DNA of 46,302 nt from the NCBI GenBank assembly GCA_017695095.1, contig JADILW010000110.1:1-46302 (forward strand), written 5' to 3'. Below, piece after piece: positions 28,825 to 37,731 of the stretch (position 1 is its first letter; every line of letters begins with the position of its first letter). Below the pieces are notes generated by a model, which was not told the origin of the DNA, made no database searches, and worked only from the letters and a program-made list of their open reading frames with translations. This DNA is from Candidatus Cryptobacteroides avistercoris. GTDB taxonomy: Bacteria > Bacteroidota > Bacteroidia > Bacteroidales > UBA932. The position numbers and the translations under genes were made by a program.

Positions 28825-29709
28825 TCAGAATATCTTGTAGATCAGGCGGAGCGAGACCTGCGGATACAGCACCAGCTCGTCGAGCAGGGAGATGTCGTCG
28901 AGCAGCACCTCGGCCGAAGGGTCGTAGGCGACTTCGTTGGAGGAGCTGAGCACCGGGGCGCCGTGATACCACACTCCGACGTCGAACTGGAAACCGAAGT
29001 GACCCTTCGGCACGCTGCGGCCGAAACCGAGGCCGAGGTAGGGCCTCACCCTGCGGACGAGGATCTCGGCGTCGAAGCTGCCGGTGCCATCCTGCTCCGC
29101 AATCTCGAAGCTGCGGTCGCCAAGGCTGTACCTGATGTCGCCGATCGAATATTCCGAATACCCATCGACCTCGCCGTAGGCGGCGTTCAGCCTGTCAACC
29201 TCGGCGCGGAGAGCCGTGTAGCTGTCCCAGGCCGCCCGGTCGGCGCTCAGGGTCGCGGAGAGGAAGTTGTCCCCCATGCCGAAATACGCGCCGGCGGTGA
29301 TATGGAAGGAGCTCTTCCTGAAAGGATAGTATTCCAGCATCAGCTTGGCGGTGCTGAGGTTCAGCACGGGGCGCAGGCTGAGCTCCATGTCAGGCATTCT
29401 CGTGTCGATATGCTCCGGGAGGCCCAGCTGCTGAAGCTGTGCGTTGATGTTGTCGACGGTGGCGTTGACCTGGTCCATCGGCATGGTGGTGGAGAAGCCG
29501 TAGGACAGGGAGGGGGCGTTGAATCCCAGTTTGAAGACCATGTGGTCGGTGACCAGGGGCATCGCCAGCTCGACTCCCACCCCGGTGGTGCCCAGCTCCA
29601 CCCCGAATGACAGGCTGTTGAAGGCCTGCTGGGCTCCGGCTGTCGTCCCGGCAAGCGCGAACGCCGCAAGAGCAGCCGTAATTTTCCTTCTATTATATAA
29701 GGTATACAC
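28825..29709 (-). CDS. Outer-membrane beta-barrel protein
   Basis: Signal peptide, alternating amphipathic strands, C-terminal aromatic YPQVSLRLIYKIF. Confidence 0.65.
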   Translation of the reverse strand: MYTLYNRRKITAALAAFALAGTTAGAQQAFNSLSFGVELGTTGVGVELAMPLVTDHMVFKLGFNAPSLSYGFSTTMPMDQVNATVDNINAQLQQLGLPEHIDTRMPDMELSLRPVLNLSTAKLMLEYYPFRKSSFHITAGAYFGMGDNFLSATLSADRAAWDSYTALRAEVDRLNAAYGEVDGYSEYSIGDIRYSLGDRSFEIAEQDGTGSFDAEILVRRVRPYLGLGFGRSVPKGHFGFQFDVGVWYHGAPVLSSSNEVAYDPSAEVLLDDISLLDELVLYPQVSLRLIYKIF

Positions 29710-29714
29710 TATCG

Positions 29715-30500
29715 TTATTTAAGTCTCAGCTTGTATCTCAGTCCGAAATTTATCCATTTCATATTCTGCAGTTCGAACATGGCTTCGAACCTGTTTTCCC
29801 ATATCGACGCCACGAAGCCTATGTTGAAGGTGCGGGAGTCGTATTCCGCGATGAGGTTCAGGTCATCGAGCAGCCATCGGTCGCAGAGCCACCTGGGCTT
29901 CCATTCCACCCCGACGGCGGGTCCGTTCAGCGGATAGTCCGACCTCCGGTTGTACTGCCATCCGGCATGCGCGCCGACCTCGCCCCAGGGAGTCGCGAAA
30001 TGCTTGCTGGCGACCAGGTACAGGCGGTTGAAATAGCCGTTGCCCGAGCCCTCGACATTCATGTCGACATAGCCGCCAGACGACGAGCCCGTGGTCGGGT
30101 CGCTGAGTCCGGCTACCACGGCCGGCATCCACTTCCAGCCGAACTCCCCTTCCTTGAATATCTGCACGCGGCCATAGAAATGCCTGTCCTGATTGAACAT
30201 TATCTTGTCTCTGTCGGAGGGGTTGGGCTTGCGCTTGCCGTCGAAGATCGTGCAGACGTAGCCCACCTCGAGGCGGCTCCAGAAAGTCATGCTGAAACCG
30301 TAGGCGAAGGTGTCATAGCCCCAGCCGGAAGTCGGAAGCGCGTGCTTGTTGAGATAATTGTTCGTGATCATGAACGTTCCGCTCTCCTGCATCTCGGCGG
30401 TCGGCATCTGCAGCAGGCCGGTGGTGCTGTCGGTGAACTGGGCGCGACAGACCGCCCCGCCGAGAATCAGGGCGGACAACAGTAGACAGAAACGCTTCAT
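29715..30500 (-). CDS. YjbH-like outer-membrane protein, N-terminal half type
   Basis: Start at MKRFCLLLSALILGGAVCRAQ; TTGLLQMPTAEMQESGTFMITNNYLN...FWSRLEVGYVCTIFDGKR resembles the YjbH N-terminal barrel. Confidence 0.7.
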   Translation of the reverse strand: MKRFCLLLSALILGGAVCRAQFTDSTTGLLQMPTAEMQESGTFMITNNYLNKHALPTSGWGYDTFAYGFSMTFWSRLEVGYVCTIFDGKRKPNPSDRDKIMFNQDRHFYGRVQIFKEGEFGWKWMPAVVAGLSDPTTGSSSGGYVDMNVEGSGNGYFNRLYLVASKHFATPWGEVGAHAGWQYNRRSDYPLNGPAVGVEWKPRWLCDRWLLDDLNLIAEYDSRTFNIGFVASIWENRFEAMFELQNMKWINFGLRYKLRLK

Positions 30501-30520
30501 TCCCTGCCTCACGGAAGAAA

Positions 30521-31063
30521 TCAATAGTTCCTGGCGGCGAGACGGAAGTAGCTCTTGGGATGAGCGCACACGGGGCAGATCTCAGGAGCCGAGGGGCCTA
30601 CGACGATATGGCCGCAGTTGCCGCACTCCCAGATCGCGTCGCCCTCGCGGGTGAACACGAGCTTGCCCTCGATGTTCTCGAGCAGCTTCTTGTAGCGGGC
30701 CTCATGCTCCTTCTCGATGTCGGCTACCATGTCGAACAGCGCCGCTATCTCGGGGAAACCCTCCTCGCGAGCCTCCTCGGCGAACTTGGGATACATCTCG
30801 GTCCACTCGTAGTGCTCGCCTGCAGCCGCGTCCCTGAGGTTCTCCTCGGTCTCGGGCACCGCTCCGCCGTGGAGCAGCTTGAACCATATCTTGGCGTGCT
30901 CCTTCTCGTTGTTGGCGGTAGCCTCGAAGAGCTCGCCTATCTGGACATAGCCGTCCTTCTTCGCCTTTGAGGCGTAGTATGTGTACTTGTTGCGCGCCTC
31001 GCTCTCACCGGCGTATGCGGCGGCGAGATTGGCTTCGGTCTTTGTTCCTTTAAGAGATTTCAT
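30521..31063 (-). CDS. Rubrerythrin
   Basis: [39 protein letters not shown]...[13 protein letters not shown]...[11 protein letters not shown]. Confidence 0.95.
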   Translation of the reverse strand: MKSLKGTKTEANLAAAYAGESEARNKYTYYASKAKKDGYVQIGELFEATANNEKEHAKIWFKLLHGGAVPETEENLRDAAAGEHYEWTEMYPKFAEEAREEGFPEIAALFDMVADIEKEHEARYKKLLENIEGKLVFTREGDAIWECGNCGHIVVGPSAPEICPVCAHPKSYFRLAARNY

Positions 31064-31085
31064 AAGCGTGAATTTTTAAGAATTA

Positions 31086-31093
31086 CAAATATA
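31086..31093 (-). promoter_or_regulatory. -7 element TATATTTG for rubrerythrin
   Basis: CAAATATA on + strand 22 nt upstream of the start. Confidence 0.5.
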
Positions 31094-31106
31094 GCACTTA
31101 ATTTCA

Positions 31107-31114
31107 TATATTTG
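31107..31114 (+). promoter_or_regulatory. -7 element TATATTTG for ORF 31143
   Basis: TATATTTG 28 nt upstream of ATG. Confidence 0.5.
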
Positions 31115-31142
31115 CACCGCCTCCGGCAAAACACTTTATCTT

Positions 31143-31523
31143 ATGGCTGACAATTATTTGGAAAAGAAGTTCGAGGACCTGCGCAGCGGCAGGCCGGTGA
31201 TTAGGAAGGCCGGCAGGTCGCTGGACTCGCTGCTCGGCGACGCCGGCTCGCCGCCGGCTGGAGAAGATGCCAAGTACAGGGTCGACAGGGCCCAGACCGG
31301 AGCCGCGGTAGCCTCCGCCCGCCGCCTGGGTTTCGAGTTCTCGTCGGAAATGCCGGACGGCGACCCCGCCAGGCTGGAAGTCACCTGCCGCAGCGCCTAT
31401 GAGCTCGGGGCGGTGTGCACCGCCATACGGCTGAAACTCGCGGAACTTCATCTGCACGCCGAAGTGGACCTCTCCTCTTCCGGCGACGCCGCCTCGCTGA
31501 GAATCTTCAGGCCCGCGAAGTGA
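31143..31523 (+). CDS. Conserved-looking hypothetical protein
   Basis: 126 aa ORF with its own promoter; MADNYLEKKFEDLRSGRP N-terminus. Confidence 0.65.
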   Translation: MADNYLEKKFEDLRSGRPVIRKAGRSLDSLLGDAGSPPAGEDAKYRVDRAQTGAAVASARRLGFEFSSEMPDGDPARLEVTCRSAYELGAVCTAIRLKLAELHLHAEVDLSSSGDAASLRIFRPAK

Positions 31524-32717
31524 TCAGACCCTGCCGGGATAGGCTTCCAGCGCCTTTGAGAGTATGAGCATGGAGCGCTCCAGATCCTCGCGGCGGAGCA
31601 CGTAGGCCATCCTGACCTCCTGCCGGCCCTCGCCCTCGTCGGTGTAGAAGCCCGAACCGGGCGCCATCATCACGGTCTCCCCCTCCCAGTTGAAGTCCCT
31701 GAGGCACCAGAGGCAGAACTTCTCGGCGTCGTCGACGGGGAGTTTCACCATGGCGTAGAATGCGCCCATGGGCATGGGGGCGAGCACTCCGGGTATCTTG
31801 TTGAGCGCGGATATCATGTAGTTGCGCCGGTCGAGGTATTCGTCGTAGACCGCCTTCATATAGTCGCCGGACACGTCCATCGAAGCCTCGGCGACGATCT
31901 GGCCGAGCAGCGGCGGGGAGAGTCTGGCCTGGCAGAACTTCATCACGGCCTCGTGGACCTTCCTGTTCTTGGTGCAGAGGCAGCCTATGCGCACTCCGCA
32001 TTCGGAATAGCGCTTGGACACCGAGTCGAAGAGCACCACGTTGTTCTCTATGCCCTCGAGGTGCATGGCCGACACGTAGGGGCCTCCGGAATAGATGAAT
32101 TCCCTGTAGACCTCGTCGCTGAACAGGAAGAGGTCGTGCCTGCGGACCATGTCGCGGAACTGCTCCATCTCCTCGCGGGTGTAGAGGTAGCCCGTGGGGT
32201 TGTTGGGATTGCAGATCAGTATGGCCTTGGTCCTCGGCGTGATCTGCTTCTCGAACTCCTCGACCGACGGCAGGCGGAAGCCGTCCTCGATATGCGTCTT
32301 GACGCTGCGTATCACGGCACCCACCGAAATCGCGAACGCCATGTAGTTGGCGTAGAACGGGTCGGTGACTATGACCTCGTCGCCGGGGCTCAGGCAGGCG
32401 AGGAAGGCGAAGAGCACGGCCTCGGAACCGCCGGCGGTGATGATTATGTCGTCAGGCGACAGGTATATGCCGTAGCCGGCGTAGTATCCAACCATCTTGG
32501 TGCGCAGCGAGAGGCAGCCGTCGGAAGGGCTGTACTCGAGTATCTCCCTGTCCACATGCTTCAGCGCGTCGAGCCCGCAGCGCGGGGTCCTGATGTCGGG
32601 CTGGCCTATGTTGAGATGGTAGACCTTGATTCCGTTGCGCTTCGCCTCGTCGGCGTAGGGCGCCAGCTTGCGTATGGGGGAAAACGGCATGTCCGCCGCT
32701 CTTTGAGATATTTCCAT
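31524..32717 (-). CDS. PLP-dependent aminotransferase, class I/II
   Basis: ILICNPNNPTGYLYTREEM, FLFSDEVYREFIY, DSVSKRYSECGVRIGCL. Confidence 0.93.
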   Translation of the reverse strand: MEISQRAADMPFSPIRKLAPYADEAKRNGIKVYHLNIGQPDIRTPRCGLDALKHVDREILEYSPSDGCLSLRTKMVGYYAGYGIYLSPDDIIITAGGSEAVLFAFLACLSPGDEVIVTDPFYANYMAFAISVGAVIRSVKTHIEDGFRLPSVEEFEKQITPRTKAILICNPNNPTGYLYTREEMEQFRDMVRRHDLFLFSDEVYREFIYSGGPYVSAMHLEGIENNVVLFDSVSKRYSECGVRIGCLCTKNRKVHEAVMKFCQARLSPPLLGQIVAEASMDVSGDYMKAVYDEYLDRRNYMISALNKIPGVLAPMPMGAFYAMVKLPVDDAEKFCLWCLRDFNWEGETVMMAPGSGFYTDEGEGRQEVRMAYVLRREDLERSMLILSKALEAYPGRV

Positions 32718-32754
32718 GGCCTTCTGATTCTTCTTGGACGGTGTAAATATAGCA

Positions 32755-32781
32755 ATTCCGCGGGATTTTCTCCCGCGGAAT
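32755..32781. terminator. Hairpin ATTCCGCGGGA-TTTTC-TCCCGCGGAAT between the DUF4252 operon end and the aminotransferase promoter
   Basis: 11-bp perfect stem; no long U tract, so function uncertain. Confidence 0.5.
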
Positions 32782-32804
32782 CTCAGAATATGCGGCCATT
32801 GGGC

Positions 32805-33302
32805 CTACTGCATCGAGGCAGCCATCAGGGCCTCGAAATCCGCGCGGCTCATCGAGCCGTCGATGTAGATGAAGGTGCACTCCTCGGGTTCGCTCGCCAG
32901 GAGCAGGAAACCGTTGATGAAGTCGCCGTCCTTCTTGTCGGCCGAGGTGTACATCCTCACGAGCTCGCCTTCGTCGCTGGCTTCCATCAGCAGCTCGAAT
33001 TTCTCCTTCTCGGCGAACTTGAGCACGTCGGAGGTGAGGGACTCGTTGACCTTGGAATTGCTGCTGTCGAGAATGTACATTCCGTTCAGCGACCTCACCA
33101 CCGGGGAGATGTCCATCTCGTCGCCGGCCGCGTCGATGGTGAGCTCGGGAAGCTCGCCTATCATCTTGAACATGGAGGGAGAGATGTAGACGGCCTCGAC
33201 TCCGTTGTTTCCCGAATACTTGTTGTAGATGCTCTTGCCGTCCTGGGCGAATGCTGCGCATGCCACCAGCATGGATGCAGCGATAATCATGATCTTTTTC
33301 AT
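32805..33302 (-). CDS. DUF4252 secreted protein (paralog 2)
   Basis: Signal peptide; paralogous to 34184..34702; last gene of the sigma operon. Confidence 0.75.
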   Translation of the reverse strand: MKKIMIIAASMLVACAAFAQDGKSIYNKYSGNNGVEAVYISPSMFKMIGELPELTIDAAGDEMDISPVVRSLNGMYILDSSNSKVNESLTSDVLKFAEKEKFELLMEASDEGELVRMYTSADKKDGDFINGFLLLASEPEECTFIYIDGSMSRADFEALMAASMQ

Positions 33303-33703
33303 TATTTTGTGATTTTGTCGATTATTTCCTTGGGTTTGTTCATCTCCGACGACGCTTCCAGCACCAGTTCCGTCGTCTTGCTCATCTTCTCCGAAATCAG
33401 GGAGAAGCTCTTCTGGACCTCGGCGTAGGCGAGCAGGGGGTCGTCGAAACTGTCTGCGGGGGTGCCCGGCCTTCCGAGCACGAGCAGCATCAGCACGGCC
33501 GCCATTGCGGCTCCGGCGAGCGAATATGCCGCGGTGCGCAATCTCACGCCTTTTGTCTTCACGCCCTCTCCGGCTGCGGCGAGTCCCGCTACTGCGCCTT
33601 CGAGTCTTTCGCCGAACCCTTCGGGCGAACTCACGCCGCCGTCCAGCGAAACCTTCTCGAGCTCCTCGAAGCTCATCCTTTCGATATCTTCCAGCTTTTT
33701 CAT
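33302..33703 (-). CDS. Single-TM protein, putative anti-sigma factor
   Basis: ~65 aa N-terminal cytoplasmic region, one TM (LAGAAMAAVLMLLVL), overlaps the sigma gene stop. Confidence 0.6.
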   Translation of the reverse strand: MKKLEDIERMSFEELEKVSLDGGVSSPEGFGERLEGAVAGLAAAGEGVKTKGVRLRTAAYSLAGAAMAAVLMLLVLGRPGTPADSFDDPLLAYAEVQKSFSLISEKMSKTTELVLEASSEMNKPKEIIDKITK

Positions 33704-34182
33704 GACAATGCTTTTTTTATCTTGCGTCTGGCGTTGCTCAGCAGGACTCTGAGTGTGAGACTGTTCCTGCCGGTGAGCCTGGCCATCTCGTCGTAACTCA
33801 ATTCTTCGTACGCTCTCATTCGGAGCACTTCTCTTTCGCTTTCCGTAAGGTTCCGGACAGCCTTCATGACCCTGTCGAACTGCTCTCTTGTGTACAGCCC
33901 CCTGTCGGCGGCGTCATCGGCCGGAATGGTCTCCTGCAGCTCTTCGGTCCCGGAAGTTCCGGCTCTGCGGATGCGGTCTATGCAGATGTTGCGCAGCAGC
34001 GTGATGCTGTATGCCCTGGGGTTGCGGACCGAGTCGAGCGTGTCTCTCGAGTTCCAGAGCTTCAGGTAGAGGTCCTGAACGGCATCCTCCGCGTCCGCCC
34101 CGCTCTCCAGTATGTAGAAGGCCACCCGGTAGAGGCTCTCGCTGAGCGACAGATAGCTTTCCTTGAATTCCTCGGCGCTCAT
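33700..34182 (-). CDS. ECF-type RNA polymerase sigma factor
   Basis: AEDAVQDLYLKLWNSRDTLDSVRNPRAYSITLLRNICIDRIRR...LTESEREVLRMRAYEELSYDEMARLTG. Confidence 0.93.
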   Translation of the reverse strand: MSAEEFKESYLSLSESLYRVAFYILESGADAEDAVQDLYLKLWNSRDTLDSVRNPRAYSITLLRNICIDRIRRAGTSGTEELQETIPADDAADRGLYTREQFDRVMKAVRNLTESEREVLRMRAYEELSYDEMARLTGRNSLTLRVLLSNARRKIKKALS

Positions 34183-34183
34183 C

Positions 34184-34702
34184 TCAGTTCATTTCCATGA
34201 TCTTGGCCACGCTGTCCATGGACACCTTGCCGAACACGCACACCAGGGCTCCGTCGTCAGGGGTGAACACCACAAGGTCCCTGACCAGGCCGACGGACTC
34301 GTCGACCGTTCCGTATATATCCATCGTACTGCCTTCATCCCTGGCCGACATCAGCAGGTCGCAGTCCCTGAGCGCGGAGGCGATCCTGTCGTTGAACAGC
34401 TGCCTCTGGCGGGGCGTGCCGTCTTCATATTCGACCACCAGGAGCCGGTTGATGCCGTCGAGCAGCTTCAGGCTCTCGCGGAGCTCGGGGTCGTCCTCCG
34501 TGTCGGCGGAGAGCCCGGCTGCGGACTTCATCAGGAAGATTCCGAACCTGCCTATGTTCACGACCTCGAATCCGTCGGTCTTGCGGAAGCCGTTCACCAC
34601 GTTGATGATACGCTGGCGGGGCATGGATTTGGCGGAAGCCTGTGCGCAGATACCGGCACTGAGCAGTATCGCGGCTGAAAGCATGAGAACTATTCTCTTC
34701 AT
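34184..34702 (-). CDS. DUF4252 secreted protein (paralog 1)
   Basis: Signal peptide; KTDGFEVVNIGRFGIFLMKSAAG...; adjacent to the sigma factor. Confidence 0.75.
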   Translation of the reverse strand: MKRIVLMLSAAILLSAGICAQASAKSMPRQRIINVVNGFRKTDGFEVVNIGRFGIFLMKSAAGLSADTEDDPELRESLKLLDGINRLLVVEYEDGTPRQRQLFNDRIASALRDCDLLMSARDEGSTMDIYGTVDESVGLVRDLVVFTPDDGALVCVFGKVSMDSVAKIMEMN

Positions 34703-34884
34703 ATCTGTAATTTGTTTTGATTTCTGTTTCAGCCCCCGTTTCGGAGGCGCTTCACCTAAGAGACGGACAAATATCGAAAATGTTAACAGAATTCTGACGA
34801 TTTTTTCAAGTCCAATCGCATACCGCTATCGCTGCGATAAGAAACATTTATCGCAAAAGGGTTGGCATATCGGAAATAAAGGGA

Positions 34885-34892
34885 TATATTTG
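34885..34892 (+). promoter_or_regulatory. -7 element TATATTTG for the LysR gene
   Basis: TATATTTG 32 nt before GTG 34925. Confidence 0.5.
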
Positions 34893-34924
34893 CGCCCCGT
34901 TAGTTAGGCCATAATATAATTGCC

Positions 34925-35830
34925 GTGGAACTCAGACAATTGTACTACTTCGTGAAGGTAGCCGAGACCTTGAACTTCTCGGAGGCGGCGAGGAACCTGT
35001 TCGTGACCCAGAGCACCCTCTCCCAGCAGATCAAGCAGCTGGAGGAGGAATTCGGCACCAGCCTGTTCGAGCGCGACTCGCATTCGGTGTCGCTGACCGA
35101 GAACGGCCACAGGCTGCTCCCCCTGGCGAAGCGCACCCTGCAGGACGCCAGGGACTGCCAGAACCAGATAAGGGACCTTCAGGAGATGCTCTCCGGCGAG
35201 CTGATAGTGGGCGTGACCTATTCATTCTGCCCCATACTCACGGAGACGGTCAAGAACTTCATCGGAAACTACCCCGGAGTCAAGCTCAAGATAATCAGCA
35301 AGTCCAGCGAGGAGCTGATCAGCCTTCTGCGCAAGCGCGAGGTCGATTTCGTGCTGGCCTTCAAGCCCAATGAGAGCTACGACGACATCGAGTCGCACAT
35401 ACTCTTCGACGACAAGCTCTCAGTGATACTGCGCGCCGACCATCCCCTCTCGGACAGACGCTCGCTGAGCATCAAGGACCTCGAGCGTCAGAAGATCGCC
35501 CTGCCCGCCAAGGGCCTGCAGGCCAGGAACGCCCTCGACAGGAACATGGACATCAACAAGCAGAACCTCGACATCTGCATAGAACTCAACGAAATCAACA
35601 TACTTCTCGACATCGTGCAGAGCAGCCACCTGCTCACGATACTCTCGGAAGCCACCATCTACCACCACAAGGAGAAGCTCAGGGCCATACCTCTCGACAT
35701 TCCCCACAACCAGATGGAGGGCTGCATCCACGTGCTCAAGAAGGCCTACAGGAAACGCTCGGCGGAAGCCTTCGTGAAGCTGCTGCGCGAGTCGAACGAA
35801 ATCAACGAAAGAATCAACAGATGGCTCTGA
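34925..35830 (+). CDS. LysR-family transcriptional regulator (OxyR/CynR-like), GTG start
   Basis: MELRQLYYFVKVAETLNFSEAARNLFVTQSTLSQQIKQLEEEFGTSLFERD. Confidence 0.93.
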   Translation: MELRQLYYFVKVAETLNFSEAARNLFVTQSTLSQQIKQLEEEFGTSLFERDSHSVSLTENGHRLLPLAKRTLQDARDCQNQIRDLQEMLSGELIVGVTYSFCPILTETVKNFIGNYPGVKLKIISKSSEELISLLRKREVDFVLAFKPNESYDDIESHILFDDKLSVILRADHPLSDRRSLSIKDLERQKIALPAKGLQARNALDRNMDINKQNLDICIELNEINILLDIVQSSHLLTILSEATIYHHKEKLRAIPLDIPHNQMEGCIHVLKKAYRKRSAEAFVKLLRESNEINERINRWL

Positions 35831-35840
35831 TCTAAAGCTT

Positions 35841-37301
35841 ATGAACTTTCTGAACACTCTCTTCAACGGCACCGCAGGTGCCTGGAGCGGCGGTATAGCA
35901 CACTCCATCATCATTCTGGCCCTCGTGATAGCGCTGGGCAAGATAATGGGCAAAATCAAGGTGGCCGGCGTCAGCTTCGGCGTGACCTGGATTCTGTTCA
36001 TCGGAATCGCGTTCAGCCACTTCGGCATGACGCTCGACCCCAACCTGCTTCAGTTCCTCAAGGAATTCGGCCTCATCCTGTTCGTCTACAGCATAGGCCT
36101 CCAGGTCGGCCCCGGATTCTTCGCCAGCCTCAAGAGCGGCGGAATCGGGCTCAACATGCTCGCCTTCTTCGTGGTGCTCCTCGGCGTAGGAATCACGATA
36201 GCGCTCCACTACATCACCGGAGTGCCCGTCACCACGATGACCGGCATCATGTCCGGTGCGGTGACCAACACCCCCGGCCTCGGAGCGGCGCAGCAGGCAT
36301 ATTCCGACATCTACCACACCGGAGCCCCGGACATCGCGCTCGGCTACGCGGTGGCCTACCCTCTGGGCGTGATCGGATGCATCCTGAGCTACGTGCTGCT
36401 CAAGGGCTGCTTCTACCGCAAGCCGCTGCCCGTCAAGAAACCCAAGAACCTTGAGAGCAAGAAGATAGAGATTCCCGACATCGAGCCCGCGGACCATCTG
36501 AGCGACAGCAAGTACATCTCCCGCCGCATCATCATCTCGAAGCGCAAGCTCAACGGAATGGTGCTCGGCAAGCTCGAGTTCGAGAAGGTGCTCGGGGCCA
36601 CCGTGACCCGCATCCGCAGGGCCGGCATCGAGCTCAAGGCCACTCCTGAAATCCGCCTCCAGTACGGCGACCAGGTGACCGTGGTCGGAAGCGAGCAGAG
36701 CATCGCGGCCGTGGAGAAGGTGCTCGGCAACTCCCGCAAGCGCCTCGACGACCCCAACCTCGTGCCCATCTTCATGGGAATCGCCCTCGGATGCATACTC
36801 GGAAGCATCCCCATCGTGTTCCCCGGCATACCCCAGCCCATCAAGCTCGGACTTGCTGGCGGTCCGCTCATCGTCAGCCTGCTCATCAGCCACTTCGGGC
36901 CCCAGTTCAAGGTGGTGACCTACACCACCGCGAGCGCCAACCTGATGCTGCGCGAGATAGGCATCGCGATCTTCCTCGCCTGCGTGGGACTCGAGGCCGG
37001 CAACGGATTCATCGACACCATCATCCATAAGGGCGGCTACGTCTGGATAGCCTACGGCGCCGTGATAACCGTGGTGCCCATCATAATAGCCGGCCTCGTG
37101 GGCCGTTTCCTGATGAAGCTCGACTACAGCACGCTGATAGGAGTGCTCGCCGGAGCGCACACCAATCCCCCGGCGCTCGCCTACGCCACCGAGCAGGACA
37201 AGAGCAGCGACCACGCCGCAGTCGGCTATGCGACCGTCTACCCTCTGACCATGTTCTTCAGGGTGCTGATGGCCCAGATGATGATACTCTTCTTCGTCTG
37301 A
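35841..37301 (+). CDS. AspT/YidE-type (AAE family) transporter with TrkA-C domain
   Basis: Duplicated membrane halves (GLILFVYSIGLQVGPGFF and GIAIFLACVGLEAGNGF), central RCK-C-like domain. Confidence 0.9.
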   Translation: MNFLNTLFNGTAGAWSGGIAHSIIILALVIALGKIMGKIKVAGVSFGVTWILFIGIAFSHFGMTLDPNLLQFLKEFGLILFVYSIGLQVGPGFFASLKSGGIGLNMLAFFVVLLGVGITIALHYITGVPVTTMTGIMSGAVTNTPGLGAAQQAYSDIYHTGAPDIALGYAVAYPLGVIGCILSYVLLKGCFYRKPLPVKKPKNLESKKIEIPDIEPADHLSDSKYISRRIIISKRKLNGMVLGKLEFEKVLGATVTRIRRAGIELKATPEIRLQYGDQVTVVGSEQSIAAVEKVLGNSRKRLDDPNLVPIFMGIALGCILGSIPIVFPGIPQPIKLGLAGGPLIVSLLISHFGPQFKVVTYTTASANLMLREIGIAIFLACVGLEAGNGFIDTIIHKGGYVWIAYGAVITVVPIIIAGLVGRFLMKLDYSTLIGVLAGAHTNPPALAYATEQDKSSDHAAVGYATVYPLTMFFRVLMAQMMILFFV

Positions 37302-37364
37302 CCGCGGCTGTCCGGCCTATAGTTTTTGCCTAAAGCCGCAATCGGAACAAAGCGTAGCCGGAAG

Positions 37365-37395
37365 TTTGCCGAGCAGCGGAGCGATGTTACCTTTG
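37365..37395 (+). promoter_or_regulatory. Consensus Bacteroidetes promoter (TTTG-N19-TACCTTTG)
   Basis: TTTG at 37365-37368 and TACCTTTG at 37388-37395. Confidence 0.6.
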
Positions 37396-37423
37396 CAGCG
37401 TCAAACCAAACCTTATAGAAGTT

Positions 37424-37576
37424 ATGTACGCACTTTACATCATCGCTTTCGTGACAGTAGCCGCCCTGGCATACAGGTTCTCGGAAATGCTCAGACACCG
37501 TCGCGCGGCAGTCCACGCCGAAAACGAGACCAGGCTCGAGAGGGCTCTCGAGAAATATAAGGACTACGACGACTAG
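37424..37576 (+). CDS. 50-aa small membrane protein (not in the ORF track)
   Basis: ATG 37424 to TAG 37576: MYALYIIAFVTVAALAYRFSEMLRHRRAAVHAENETRLERALEKYKDYDD; one TM, charged tail, own promoter. Confidence 0.6.
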   Translation: MYALYIIAFVTVAALAYRFSEMLRHRRAAVHAENETRLERALEKYKDYDD

Positions 37577-37700
37577 AAGACTACACATATTCATCTCGCG
37601 AAGGTGGGCGACTGTATGGCCGTCCACCTTCGTCATGAAAAAGAGGAGCTGACATACGGAACATCCGCGGCAGGAATTTTGAAATATACGCCTTATTGGG

Positions 37701-37708
37701 TATATTTG
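37701..37708 (+). promoter_or_regulatory. -7 element TATATTTG for aminotransferase 2
   Basis: TATATTTG 23 nt before ATG. Confidence 0.5.
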
Positions 37709-37731
37709 TCTGATTATAATCTTTAATTGCC

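Noticed and set aside
35832-37214. 460-aa minus-strand ORF opposite the AAE transporter
   Set aside because: Antisense shadow, composition biased to H/E/V/A; transporter frame is clearly real.
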